A stretch of DNA of 64,000 bases from Xanthomonas cassavae CFBP 4642 (GCF_000454545.1 NZ_CM002139.1:1556395-1620394); one strand, 5' to 3'; counted from the stretch's first letter, positions 37,009 through 46,010 are shown. The notes: generated by a model not told the origin, from the sequence alone. A program made the numbers and translations.

Positions 37009-37069
37009 GTGGTTGGTGCGTTAGCTGGGACGACGTCCTGCGTTGGCTACTTCGACAATCTCGCCCGAC

Positions 37070-37489
37070 TCAACGCGCCGCCCACCATGCCACGATCAGC
37101 GCGGCGGCGTAGCACAGCAGGTCGAAACCGTTGTTGGCCAGTTGCAGCAGGGTCCAGGCCAGCCCTGGGCCCATCTTCTGCGCCGAGCTCCATGGATCCA
37201 GGCCCAGCGGCCCGCCGAGCTGGGCCGAGGCGATGCCCCAGTTGACGCAGACGATGACCATCGCAGTCGCGATCACCGCCAGGCCGATCCGCAACGGACC
37301 GCCGCGCAGGGTGCCCAGGCGCAGCATCCAGGCCGCTTCCAGGGCGACCGGTACCGCCATCCAGCCGGCCTGGTTGCCAAGGGCCAGGGCGATCAGCAGC
37401 CAGGCGATGAGGGCGGTGACGCATCCCAACAGCAGGAGCGGGGGCCAGAGCCAGTGGGCGGTTCTGGCGGACGCGGACGTGGGCGGCAT
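37070..37489 (-). CDS. small integral membrane protein of unknown function
   Basis: A 139-residue protein. The start MPPTSASARTAHWLWPPL at 37489 has AGGAG five bases upstream. There are about four hydrophobic helices (WPPLLLLGCVTALIAWLLIA; MAVPVALEAAWML; IGLAVIATAMVIVCVNW; a C-terminal DLLCYAAALIVAWW). No family was recognised. It is convergent with pntB and divergent from sufT. Confidence 0.75.
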   Translation of the reverse strand: MPPTSASARTAHWLWPPLLLLGCVTALIAWLLIALALGNQAGWMAVPVALEAAWMLRLGTLRGGPLRIGLAVIATAMVIVCVNWGIASAQLGGPLGLDPWSSAQKMGPGLAWTLLQLANNGFDLLCYAAALIVAWWAAR

Positions 37490-37661
37490 TGGAACTCCTG
37501 ACAGTGCCGACATGATAGAGCGCATCGCAGGCTTTGCGCGGTCGGCGTGCCCGGATGGAATGCAGCATCTCCCCACGTGGCCGCGCGCGCCGCAGGGCAG
37601 GCGCCTGGGTCGGCTAGAATGGCCGACTTGCGCGCGTCCGGCGCGGCCCCATATCCAGCCC

Positions 37662-38216
37662 ATGTATTCCCGTAGCAGCGAACCCGTCCAGTTCGAACGC
37701 GATTGCGATGCCGTCATGGTGCCGCAGGGCGATTCGGTGACCCTGCCCGCAGGCAGTTATGGCTATATCACCCAGGCACTGGGTGGCAGCTACACCGTGT
37801 TTGTCGAAGGCAATCTGTTCCGCATTGCCGGCAAGGACGGCGATGCGATCGGCAAGGAGGCCCCGCCGGGGCTGGAACTGCCCGACAACGCCAGCGATGA
37901 AGAGGTCGAGGCCTTGGTGTGGCAGCAGCTGCGCACCTGTTTCGACCCGGAAATTCCGTTCAATATCGTCGATCTGGGCCTGGTCTACGAGGCGGTGGTC
38001 AGCCATCGCGAGGAAGACGATCAGCGCCGGGTGGACGTCAAGATGACGCTCACCGCGCCCGGCTGCGGCATGGGCGAGATCCTCGTCGACGACGTGCGCA
38101 GCAAGGTGGAAATGATCCCGACCATTGCCGAGGCCGATGTCGAGCTGGTGTTCGACCCACCATGGGGCCGGCATATGATGTCCGAAGCGGCCCGTCTCGA
38201 GACCGGCATGCTCTGA
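37662..38216 (+). CDS. sufT: Fe-S cluster assembly factor SufT
   Basis: A 184-residue protein. A unique N-terminal part (VMVPQGDSVTLPAGSYGYIT) precedes a DUF59/MIP18 domain (about residues 80-175), with LRTCFDPEIPFNIVDLGLVY and the conserved Cys in LTAPGCGMGEILVDDV. SufT acts as an auxiliary Fe-S maturation factor in high Fe-S demand. It is not in a suf operon here; ilvE follows after 64 bp on the same strand. Confidence 0.9.
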   Translation: MYSRSSEPVQFERDCDAVMVPQGDSVTLPAGSYGYITQALGGSYTVFVEGNLFRIAGKDGDAIGKEAPPGLELPDNASDEEVEALVWQQLRTCFDPEIPFNIVDLGLVYEAVVSHREEDDQRRVDVKMTLTAPGCGMGEILVDDVRSKVEMIPTIAEADVELVFDPPWGRHMMSEAARLETGML

Positions 38217-38280
38217 TCGTCACGCGCCATGTCCACGATGTGGCGCTGCGTCCTTTCGCCCGCCATACAGGAATCTACCG

Positions 38281-39366
38281 GTGTCCGTGTCCTTCGCTTC
38301 CACCCGTTCTCCGTCGCCGCGCAGTGCCGACGAACTGTCCGTGATCCTGGCCGCGCCCGGTTTCGGGCTGCATTTCACCGACCACATGGTCGCCATCTCC
38401 TGGAACAACGCGCAGGGCTGGCATGACGCGCAGGTGCGTGCCTACGGCCCACTGCAGCTGGATCCGGCCGCCTCGGTGCTGCATTACGGCCAGGAAATCT
38501 TTGAAGGCATCAAGGCTTACCGGCATGCCGATGGCTCGATCTGGACCTTCCGCCCGCAGGCCAATGGCGAGCGCCTGCAACGCTCTGCGCGCCGTCTGGC
38601 GCTGCCGGAATTGCCGGTTGACCTGTTTGTCGAATCGTTGCGCCAGCTGGTGGCGGTGGATGGGGGCTGGGTGCCGTCGGCACCGGAGACCAGCCTGTAT
38701 TTCCGCCCCTTCATGATCGCCGACGAGGCCTTCCTGGGCGTGCGCGCCGCGCACAAGGCCTCGTACTACGTGATCGCCAGCCCGGCCGGCCCGTATTTCG
38801 CCAAGGGTGTGGCGCCGGTGTCGATCTGGTTGTCCACCGAGTACGCGCGTGCGGCCAAGGGCGGCACCGGCGCGGCCAAATGTGGCGGCAACTACGCCGC
38901 TTCCCTGCTGCCGCAGCAAAAGGCCCAGGCCCAGGGCTGCTCGCAGGTGCTGTTCCTGGACCCGGTGGAGGGTAAGTACATTGAAGAGCTGGGCGGCATG
39001 AACGTGTTTCTGGTCTACAAGGACGGCACGCTGGTGACGCCGGAATTGTCCGGCAGCATCCTGGAAGGCATCACCCGCGACAGCATCCTGCAGCTGGCCC
39101 GCGATCGTGGCATGCGCGTGGTCGAGCGCAAGGTCGCCATCGACGAGTGGAAGCAGGGCGTGGCCTCCGGCGAGATCGCCGAGGTCTTTGCCTGTGGCAC
39201 CGCTGCCTTGGTCACGCCGATCGGCGAGCTCAAGGGCGACGGATTTGCGGTGGGCGACCCGGCGGCGGCAGCGGGCGAGGTGACCATGGCGCTGCGCCAG
39301 GAGCTTACCGATATCCAGTACGGTCGTGTGCCGGACCGTCACGGTTGGCTGGTGCGTTTGTCGTAA
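38281..39366 (+). CDS. ilvE: branched-chain amino acid aminotransferase
   Basis: A 361-residue fold-type IV PLP enzyme for the last step of Leu, Ile and Val synthesis and the first step of their breakdown. It starts with GTG at 38281, with AGGAA seven bases upstream. The PLP-binding Lys200 is in TGAAKCGGNYAASL. LHYGQEIFEGIKAYRHADG, YFRPFMIADEAFLGV and EELGGMNVFLVY are class signatures. This is the longer BCAT type (about 360 residues). The gene ends in a strong terminator. Confidence 0.96.
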   Translation: MSVSFASTRSPSPRSADELSVILAAPGFGLHFTDHMVAISWNNAQGWHDAQVRAYGPLQLDPAASVLHYGQEIFEGIKAYRHADGSIWTFRPQANGERLQRSARRLALPELPVDLFVESLRQLVAVDGGWVPSAPETSLYFRPFMIADEAFLGVRAAHKASYYVIASPAGPYFAKGVAPVSIWLSTEYARAAKGGTGAAKCGGNYAASLLPQQKAQAQGCSQVLFLDPVEGKYIEELGGMNVFLVYKDGTLVTPELSGSILEGITRDSILQLARDRGMRVVERKVAIDEWKQGVASGEIAEVFACGTAALVTPIGELKGDGFAVGDPAAAAGEVTMALRQELTDIQYGRVPDRHGWLVRLS

Positions 39367-39392
39367 GCCGACATACAGCGTCAAAAAAATGG

Positions 39393-39421
39393 CCCCCATG
39401 TGCAACACGGGGGTTTTTTTT
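39393..39421 (+). terminator. rho-independent terminator of ilvE
   Basis: CCCCC (39393-39397) pairs with GGGGG (39409-39413), with an inner GTG/CAC pair around loop CAA, followed by eight T residues (39414-39421). It begins 27 bp after the ilvE stop. Confidence 0.9.
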
Positions 39422-39545
39422 GGCCCGCCATGCAGCAGAAAACGTCTTCATCAGGTCAAGGACGCCGCAAGCGGGCTGAGCAGATCTGATTTGTGTCACA
39501 AAACTGATATTTAGGTTTCAAAAGTGTCGATTTCGTATTGTCCAG

Positions 39546-39570
39546 TTCGTTTTTAGTGAGATAAGTTCGC
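39546..39570 (+). promoter_or_regulatory. PIP-box-like site (candidate HrpX target)
   Basis: TTCGT, exactly 15 bases, then TTCGC (39546-39570) fits the relaxed plant-inducible-promoter consensus TTCGB-N15-TTCGB used by HrpX. It lies 109 bp before the first protease gene. No good TANNNT -10 box was found at the usual 30-32 bp downstream, so this is only a candidate. Confidence 0.35.
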
Positions 39571-39678
39571 TGAACGGATCGATAACAAGGGCTCGATTCG
39601 GGGATCCGGCGCTGACCTACGGAAGGCGGCGCCGGAATTGACCGCTTAGGCGTATCTCTCTGATTGGAAGGGAATTCG

Positions 39679-40932
39679 ATGTCGAATCCGTCGTCCCGCA
39701 AGCGTCTTCGCATGCTTACCGTCCTCAGCGCCACCGCGCTGATCTCCCTGTTGCTGGCAACGCCTGCGCTTGCCGGTGAGGTCTATCTGGACGGCCTTGC
39801 CATCGCCCAGACCCACCAGAAATTCATCGTCACCTATAAGGATGCCAGCACCGCGCTGGCCAACCCGAGTGCGCTGACCACCTCGCTGCGTGCCGCCGCC
39901 CGCGCGGTACCGGCCAGGACTGGCAAGGCGCTGGGCCTGAGCCCGGTCCATCGTCTGGCGCTGGGGCCGGAACTGGTCAAGGCCGATCGCGCGCTGGACC
40001 GCGCCGAAGCCGAAACCCTGATGCGCCAGCTGGCCGCCGACCCCAATGTGCAGAGCGTGGAAGTTGACCAGATCCTGCACGCCATGCTGACCCCCAACGA
40101 CACCCGCCTGTTCGAACAGTGGGCATTCGGCACCACCAATGCCGGCCTCGACATCCGCTCAGCATGGGATAAATCCACCGGTGCCGGCGTGCGCGTGGCG
40201 GTCATCGACACCGGCATCACCAGCCATCCCGACCTCAACGCCAACATCCTGTCGGGCTACGATTTCATCAGCGATGCGGCAACCGCGCGCGACGGCACCG
40301 GGCGCGACAGCAATCCCGCCGACGAGGGTGATTGGTATGCCGCCAACGAGTGCGGCACGGGCATTCCGGCGGCAACCTCCAACTGGCATGGGACCCACGT
40401 CGCCGGCACGGTTGCCGCGGTGACCAACAATTCCAGTGGCGTGGCCGGTACTGCCTATGGCGCCCAGGTGATCCCGGTGCGCGTGCTCGGCAAGTGCGGC
40501 GGTTCGCTGTCGGATATCTCCGATGCCATCATCTGGGCGTCGGGCGGCACCGTTTCGGGAGTGCCGACGCTGTCGTCGGCGAATGCGGCCGAGGTCATCA
40601 ACATGTCGCTCGGCGGCGCTGGCGCCTGTTCGACCACCTTGCAGAACGCCATCAATGGTGCGGTATCCCGTGGCACCACGGTGGTGGTAGCTGCAGGCAA
40701 CAGCTCGGCCAACGTGTCCGGTTCGCTGCCGGCCAACTGCAACAACGTGATTGCGGTTGCGGCAACCACCTCGTCCGGCGCCAAGGCCAGCTACTCCAAT
40801 TTCGGTGCCGGCATCGATGTGTCCGCGCCGGGTTCGGCCATCCTGTCCGCGCTCAACAGCGGTACCACCACCTACGTGCGGGTCAAGGCGTTCAGCACGT
40901 TCTCTGGCGTGACCCTGCGGGCCAGCTACTAA
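39679..40932 (+). CDS. S8 subtilisin-like protease, truncated: catalytic serine lost, fused to PPC-domain tail
   Basis: A 417-residue product. It has a signal peptide (MLTVLSATALISLLLATPALAG), an I9-like propeptide (to about residue 137), and the S8 core with catalytic Asp177 (AVIDTGI), His237 (WHGTHVAG) and oxyanion Asn341 (AAGNSS). After ILSALNSGTTT (residue 398) the sequence jumps directly to YVRVKAFSTFSGVTLRASY, the end of a C-terminal PPC domain. The GTSMAAPH block with the Ser and most of the PPC domain are gone, in frame. The product should be secretable but unable to cleave. It is the first of three tandem protease genes of the Xanthomonas extracellular (type II secreted) kind. Confidence 0.85.
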   Translation: MSNPSSRKRLRMLTVLSATALISLLLATPALAGEVYLDGLAIAQTHQKFIVTYKDASTALANPSALTTSLRAAARAVPARTGKALGLSPVHRLALGPELVKADRALDRAEAETLMRQLAADPNVQSVEVDQILHAMLTPNDTRLFEQWAFGTTNAGLDIRSAWDKSTGAGVRVAVIDTGITSHPDLNANILSGYDFISDAATARDGTGRDSNPADEGDWYAANECGTGIPAATSNWHGTHVAGTVAAVTNNSSGVAGTAYGAQVIPVRVLGKCGGSLSDISDAIIWASGGTVSGVPTLSSANAAEVINMSLGGAGACSTTLQNAINGAVSRGTTVVVAAGNSSANVSGSLPANCNNVIAVAATTSSGAKASYSNFGAGIDVSAPGSAILSALNSGTTTYVRVKAFSTFSGVTLRASY

Positions 40933-41236
40933 GAGCAGCTAACAAAACTACTGCGCGTTTTGGTAGCCGCTCTAAGGCCTGCCGCTCGACGCGGTCTGCG
41001 CTGTCCGGGCATGCGCCAGGCAGCGCAGGCACCGCGCCACCCCATCTGCGATGTCTCGCCCACGTTGGCCCTTGCGGCCGGCGCAGGCGGCGCATTGCCG
41101 CTCGGCCGGGATGGACACCGGTCAGTCGTTTCGACGGGCGCCATCGCCCGTCCATTCCGGCCCGACCCGCAGTCTGCGGCGACGGCCGGCCATCTCGCCG
41201 CAACCGCGGCACTTCTTAAAATCTGAGGAACGATCA
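40933..41236. other. spacer between protease genes 1 and 2
   Basis: About 300 bp. No gene and no clear terminator hairpin was seen. An open frame continues upstream of the second protease through 41051-41236 but is Arg/Pro-rich and not protein-like. Confidence 0.5.
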
Positions 41237-42646
41237 ATGTCCAATGTGTCGCAACGTCGTGCACCTGCACGCGCACTGGTGGTGCTGGGTATTTCCGCGC
41301 TGACCTCCCTGCTGGCCGTGCCGGCGTTTGCCGGTCAGGTCAACCTGTCCGGCTTGGATTCGCAGCCGACGCTGGATCGCTTCATCGTCAAGTACAAGGA
41401 CGGCAGCAGCCCGGCGGTGAGTCCGACCTCGATGCGCGCCTCGCTCAACTCGGTCGCCACCGCCGTGCCGACACGTGCCGGCCGCGCGTTGGGCCTGAAC
41501 CATGTGCGCCGCACCGCGCTGGGTTCGGAAGTGCTCAAGGCCACCCGTGGCCTGGATCGCGCCGAGGCCGAAACGCTGATGCGGCGCATCGCCGCCGATC
41601 CCAGCGTGGACTACGTCGAAGTCGACCAGATCATGTACCCCACGCTGACCCCGAACGACACCCGCCTGGCCGAGCAGTGGGGCTTTGGCACCACCGCCTC
41701 CAGCATCAACGTGCGCCCGGCCTGGGATACTGCCACCGGCACCGGCGTGGTGGTGGCGGTGATCGACACCGGCATCACCAGCCATCCGGATCTCAATGCC
41801 AACGTGCTGCCCGGCTACGATTTCATCAGCGATGCCGCGCGTGCGCGCGACAACAATGGCCGTGACAGCAACCCGGCCGACCAGGGCGACTGGCGCGCCG
41901 CCAACCAGTGCGGTTCCGGCGTTGCAGCGGCCAATTCCAGCTGGCACGGCACCCACGTGGCCGGCACGATCGCGGCTGTGACCAACAACAACAGCGGCGT
42001 GGCCGGCACCGCGTTCAACGCGCGTATCGTGCCGATTCGCGCCCTGGGTCTGTGCGGTGGCGCCACCTCCGATATCGTCGATGCGATCGTGTGGGCCTCC
42101 GGCGGCAGCGTGTCCGGCGTGCCGGCCAACGCCAATCCGGCCGAAGTGATCAACATGTCGCTGGGCGGCAGCGGTACGTGTTCCAGTACGTATCAGAACG
42201 CGATCAACGCAGCCGTGTCGCGCGGCACCACCGTGGTGGTGGCGGCCGGCAACAGCAATGCCAACGTGGCCAACTTCACCCCGGCCAGCTGCGCCAACGT
42301 GATCTCGGTGGCATCGATCACCTCGGCCGGCGCGCGGTCGAGCTTTTCCAACTTCGGCAGCACCATCGACATCTCCGGCCCCGGTTCGGCGATCCTGTCG
42401 ACCTTGAACAGCGGCACCACCACCCCGGGTTCGGCCAGCTACGCCAGCTACAACGGCACCTCGATGGCGGCACCGCACGTGGCCGGCGTGGTCGCACTGG
42501 TGCAGTCGGCGGCGAGCCGTCCGCTGACTCCGGCGGCGGTGGAAACCCTGCTGAAGAACACTGCCCGTCCGTTGCCGGGCGCCTGCTCGGGCGGCTGTGG
42601 TGCCGGCATCGTCAACGCGGCGGGTGCGGTCAGCCAGACCCCGTGA
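41237..42646 (+). CDS. secreted S8 subtilisin-like serine protease, no PPC domain
   Basis: A 469-residue precursor starting MSNVSQRRAPARALVVLGIS. It has a signal peptide ending AVPAFAG, an I9-like propeptide (about 34-137, RFIVKYKD to YVEVDQIMYP) and a complete S8 domain with Asp177 (AVIDTGI), His237 (WHGTHVAG) and Ser409 (YNGTSMAAPHVAG). It ends GAGIVNAAGAVSQTP, directly after the protease domain, with no C-terminal PPC domain. In Xanthomonas such proteases are secreted by the Xps type II system and contribute to plant tissue breakdown and nutrition; specificity is not readable. Confidence 0.93.
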   Translation: MSNVSQRRAPARALVVLGISALTSLLAVPAFAGQVNLSGLDSQPTLDRFIVKYKDGSSPAVSPTSMRASLNSVATAVPTRAGRALGLNHVRRTALGSEVLKATRGLDRAEAETLMRRIAADPSVDYVEVDQIMYPTLTPNDTRLAEQWGFGTTASSINVRPAWDTATGTGVVVAVIDTGITSHPDLNANVLPGYDFISDAARARDNNGRDSNPADQGDWRAANQCGSGVAAANSSWHGTHVAGTIAAVTNNNSGVAGTAFNARIVPIRALGLCGGATSDIVDAIVWASGGSVSGVPANANPAEVINMSLGGSGTCSSTYQNAINAAVSRGTTVVVAAGNSNANVANFTPASCANVISVASITSAGARSSFSNFGSTIDISGPGSAILSTLNSGTTTPGSASYASYNGTSMAAPHVAGVVALVQSAASRPLTPAAVETLLKNTARPLPGACSGGCGAGIVNAAGAVSQTP

Positions 42647-42732
42647 CACCATGCTAGCTGCGCGCTGCCGGCATGACCGCCGGCAGCGCCGTCGGGCCGG
42701 TCCCCACCGACCTGTCGGTGTTTTGAATTTCG

Positions 42733-42758
42733 CACTGCCCCGCTTCGGCGGGGCAGTG
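42733..42758. terminator. hairpin terminator after the second protease
   Basis: An 11-bp perfect stem (CACTGCCCCGC / GCGGGGCAGTG) with the stable TTCG loop, 87 bp after the stop codon. The following T tract is weak (TGCGTTTGG), so termination efficiency is uncertain. Confidence 0.7.
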
Positions 42759-42988
42759 TGCGTTTGGAGCCTGGCCACGCCTGGGCGTTAGCCGACCGGC
42801 TGCGGCAATGGCTGAACAAAGCGCATGGCACCGCCTTCCGGCCGCTTCAGACCCGCAGATGGCACGCCGATAGCCAGCCCACGTGAGGCGTGGCCGTGTG
42901 TAACCGCCCCACGATCGGGCAGTGCGCGTCGCAGAGGGCGTCAGCGCGTTGTCCTCCGAATGTTCAGCTCCTTGGGGAGGGGTGATCC

Positions 42989-44686
42989 ATGTCGCATGTC
43001 TCGGTTGGCGTGCTGCGCCACGCTGCATTTGTCTGTGCGTTGTCCTGCACGTTTTATGCCACTGCCGGCGAGGTCAGCCTGCAAGGGCTGGCGTCCAGTT
43101 CCACCCATCAACGCTTCATCGTCAGCTACAAGGACCGTGTCGGCAGCAGCCGTGCCACCGGGCTGTCCGAACCGTGGCGCGAGATTGCCAGCGCCGTGCC
43201 TGCACGACAGGGGCGCGCATTGGGTCTGTCGACCACGCGCCGGCTCAGCACCGGCCCGATACTGCTGGTGGCCGACCGCACGCTTGATCGGGTGGATGCG
43301 GAAAGCCTGATGCGTCGGCTCGCTGCCGACCCGGCGGTCAAACGGGTGGAAGTGGATGTGCTGATGCGTCCCTTGCTGGTGCCCAACGACCCTGGCGTTC
43401 CGCAGCAGTGGGCGATGGGCACCAGCAATGCCGGCCTCAACATCCGCCCGGCCTGGGACCGTTCCACCGGCAAGGGCATCGTGGTGGCGGTGATCGATAC
43501 CGGCATCACCGCGCATCCGGACCTGGCCGCCAATGTCTTGCCCGGCTACGACTTCATCACCGATCCGGCAACCGCCCGCGACGGCAATGCACGCGACGCG
43601 AACGCAGCCGACCAGGGCGACTGGTCAGCTGCGAACGAATGCGGCTCCGGTGCGTCCGCGTCCAGCTCCAGCTGGCATGGCACCCATGTGGCCGGCATCG
43701 TCGCCGCCGTCGGCAATAACAGCAGCGGCGTGGTAGGCACCGCGTTCAATGCCAAGCTGCTGCCGCTGCGGGTGCTGGGCAGGTGTGGTGGCTACATGTC
43801 CGATATCGCCGACGCCATCGTCTGGGCAGCGGGCGGCAAGGTGACCGGGCTGCCTGCCAATCCGAATCCTGCCACGGTGATCAATCTGTCGCTGGGCGGC
43901 TACGGCAGTTGCTCGGCGACGATGAGCAACGCCATTGCCGCGGCGGTGACGCGTGGCAGTTCGGTGGTGGTGGCCGCGGGCAACAGCAATATGGATGTCT
44001 CCACCAGCGTGCCGGCCAACTGCCCGAACGTGATCGCGGTGGCGGCCACCACCTCGGCCGGCGCGAAGGCCAGTTTTTCCAACTTCGGCAAGGGCGTGGA
44101 TATCGCAGCACCGGGGCAGGCCATCGTCTCCACGCTCAACAGCGGCACCACGGTACCGGGCAATGCGGCGTATGCGTCGTACAGCGGCACCTCGATGGCC
44201 GCACCGCATGTGGCCGGTGTGGTGGCGTTGATGCAGTCGGTGGCCTTGAACCCGCTCACGCCGGCAACGGTCGAGGCCTTGCTCAAGAGCAGCGCACGGC
44301 CCTTGCCGGTTGCCTGCACCCAGGGCTGCGGCGCAGGCTTGGTGAATGCCGACGGGGCACTGGCGGCGGTGATCGAGTCGACCACGCTGGCCCGCAATGT
44401 GACGCGCACGGGGGTGAGCGCGGCACAGTCGGACGTGGTGTATTACCAGGTCAACGTGCCGGCGGGCACGCGTTCGCTGAAAGTGACGCTGGGCGGTGGC
44501 AGCGGCAATGCCGATCTGTCGCTGCGGGCCGGCGCCCTGCCCAGCGACAGCGCGTACAGCTGTCGCAGCATGCTGCCCGGCAATGCCGACAGCTGCACGC
44601 TGAGCATGCCGGCGGCGGGCACCTACTACGTGCGGTTGAAGGCGACGCTGGCGTTTTCGGGAGTCGGTGTCACGGCGGCGTACTGA
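42989..44686 (+). CDS. secreted S8 subtilisin-like serine protease with C-terminal PPC domain
   Basis: A 565-residue precursor, start with a strong GGGGAGGGG ribosome site. Signal peptide about residues 1-26, I9-like propeptide, and S8 domain with Asp170 (AVIDTGI), His230 (WHGTHVAG), oxyanion Asn332 and Ser402 (YSGTSMAAPHVAG). Residues from about 455 form a pre-peptidase C-terminal (PPC) beta domain (VVYYQVNVPAGTRSLKVTLG to YYVRLKATLAFSGVGVTAAY), usually cut off after secretion. It is the complete form of the architecture that the first gene of the cluster has lost. Related to the PrtA-type extracellular proteases of X. campestris. Confidence 0.95.
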   Translation: MSHVSVGVLRHAAFVCALSCTFYATAGEVSLQGLASSSTHQRFIVSYKDRVGSSRATGLSEPWREIASAVPARQGRALGLSTTRRLSTGPILLVADRTLDRVDAESLMRRLAADPAVKRVEVDVLMRPLLVPNDPGVPQQWAMGTSNAGLNIRPAWDRSTGKGIVVAVIDTGITAHPDLAANVLPGYDFITDPATARDGNARDANAADQGDWSAANECGSGASASSSSWHGTHVAGIVAAVGNNSSGVVGTAFNAKLLPLRVLGRCGGYMSDIADAIVWAAGGKVTGLPANPNPATVINLSLGGYGSCSATMSNAIAAAVTRGSSVVVAAGNSNMDVSTSVPANCPNVIAVAATTSAGAKASFSNFGKGVDIAAPGQAIVSTLNSGTTVPGNAAYASYSGTSMAAPHVAGVVALMQSVALNPLTPATVEALLKSSARPLPVACTQGCGAGLVNADGALAAVIESTTLARNVTRTGVSAAQSDVVYYQVNVPAGTRSLKVTLGGGSGNADLSLRAGALPSDSAYSCRSMLPGNADSCTLSMPAAGTYYVRLKATLAFSGVGVTAAY

Positions 44687-44860
44687 GTCTTGCGTCAGTC
44701 GTGCGATCGCCGCGACTTATTGCGGCTGACAAGACGTTACGAGCAGCCGTCAGGTGGGTGTGGATGGCGCACTCAGTACCGGAGTGGACGCGTGGTACAT
44801 GCCGCACCGAGCGCCCATCGCACCCGCCTGGCGGCTGCGCAATCGTCTTGTAGGCCGCTT

Positions 44861-45334
44861 CTATTCGCACAGTGTGCAGGCGCGTGCACTGAGGGACTGC
44901 AATAGCTGTTCGCCGGGCAATTCCAGCAGCAAGCCGCGCTGGCCGGCATTGACCCAGAGCGCCGGCGCGTCCAGCGCTGCGGCTTCCACCAGCACCGGCG
45001 CCTGCCGTTGCTGGCCGAGCGGACTGATCCCGCCCACCTTGTAGCAGGTGCGGCGTTCTGCATCGGCCACGTCCATCATGCGGGCGGACTTGCCGCCTTG
45101 CACGTGGGCGAGCTTCTTCAACGACACGCGCTGGTCGCAGGGAATCACCACGCATACCGCCTGGTCGTCGACCCAGGTCATCAGGGTTTTCAACACCGTC
45201 TGCGGTGCCAGGCCGAGCGCAGTGGCCGCCTGCGATCCCTTGGCATCGGCATCGGCCTGGTAGTCGTAAGGATGCAGCACGTAGGCCACGCCCGCCGCGT
45301 CCAGGGCACGGGTGGCGCGGGTCGCCTTGCTCAT
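44861..45334 (-). CDS. ybaK: YbaK/EbsC family aminoacyl-tRNA deacylase (Cys-tRNA(Pro) type)
   Basis: A 157-residue single-domain trans-editing protein, start MSKATRATRALDAAGVAYVLH. The family Lys is in VCVVIPCDQRVSLKKLAHV, and GGISPLGQQRQAPVLVEA is the signature GXXXP-type loop. YbaK removes Cys wrongly attached to tRNA-Pro. The start is only 4 bp after the stop of the asparaginase gene's opposite end (45339), on the same strand, so the asparaginase-like gene and this one are probably cotranscribed. Confidence 0.9.
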   Translation of the reverse strand: MSKATRATRALDAAGVAYVLHPYDYQADADAKGSQAATALGLAPQTVLKTLMTWVDDQAVCVVIPCDQRVSLKKLAHVQGGKSARMMDVADAERRTCYKVGGISPLGQQRQAPVLVEAAALDAPALWVNAGQRGLLLELPGEQLLQSLSARACTLCE

Positions 45335-45338
45335 GCCG

Positions 45339-45824
45339 TCAGATCGACTCGAAGCGGTTGGCGGCGACGTTCTTGCGTACCTTCTGCGGGTTCCAGACGC
45401 GCCCGTTCATGGCGATGTAGACGCCGGCCGGCAAGGATTGCACCGCACCCACCGCGCAGCCGATGTTGAATTCCGCGTCCGAGCCGCGAAAGCGCGCCGG
45501 GTTGAGCGCGCCGGTCATCACGATGGTCTTGTCGGGAATCGATTGCAGTACCTTGCCGGTTTCCACCATCGAGTCGGTGCCGTGGGTAATGAGCACGTGG
45601 CGGGTCGGCTGGGCGGCGATGGTGGCGCGGATCAGTTCGCGATCGGCCTCGGTGATGTGCAGCGAATCCTTGCGGATGATCGGAATCACCGAGAAGCGGA
45701 AGGTCACGCCCAGTTCCTTGAGGATCTGGCCGATCTGCGGGTCGCCGATCTGGTAATCGGATTTGTCGTCGAAGTAGATCTTGTCGATCGTGCCACCGGT
45801 GGTGACGATCAGAAGGTCTTCCAT
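45339..45824 (-). CDS. asparaginase N-terminal-domain-only protein
   Basis: A 161-residue protein, start MEDLLIVTTGGTIDKIYFDD at 45824. It carries the type I/II asparaginase N-terminal motifs: TTGGTIDK with the nucleophile Thr, THGTDSMVETG with the second catalytic Thr and the Asp, and VMTGALNPARF. True asparaginases are about 330 residues with a second Rossmann-like domain that completes the site between subunits; this protein stops after the first. It could be an active short form or a different amidohydrolase. ybaK follows after 4 bp. Confidence 0.82.
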   Translation of the reverse strand: MEDLLIVTTGGTIDKIYFDDKSDYQIGDPQIGQILKELGVTFRFSVIPIIRKDSLHITEADRELIRATIAAQPTRHVLITHGTDSMVETGKVLQSIPDKTIVMTGALNPARFRGSDAEFNIGCAVGAVQSLPAGVYIAMNGRVWNPQKVRKNVAANRFESI

Positions 45825-46010
45825 TGCTGCCAATCCTGTAGGGCCAACGCGGTGCAGGCCGCGCGCGGGGCCGCCATGATACCGCCCGCCCAAGATGCTG
45901 GCAGCGCAGACGCTGCGGCAAGCAGCAGGGGTGTCGAAAACGTGCGCTCACGCGTGGCTATCGGCGGAGCGTGCCGCGGCGCAGATGGCCTGCGGCTGGA
46001 CGGCGGCCGG

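Noticed and set aside
39490..39502. TTTGTGTCACAAA palindrome as a Clp/CRP site before the first protease
   Set aside because: The half-sites resemble TGTGA/TCACA, but the spacing is one base instead of six, so a CRP-type dimer would not fit.
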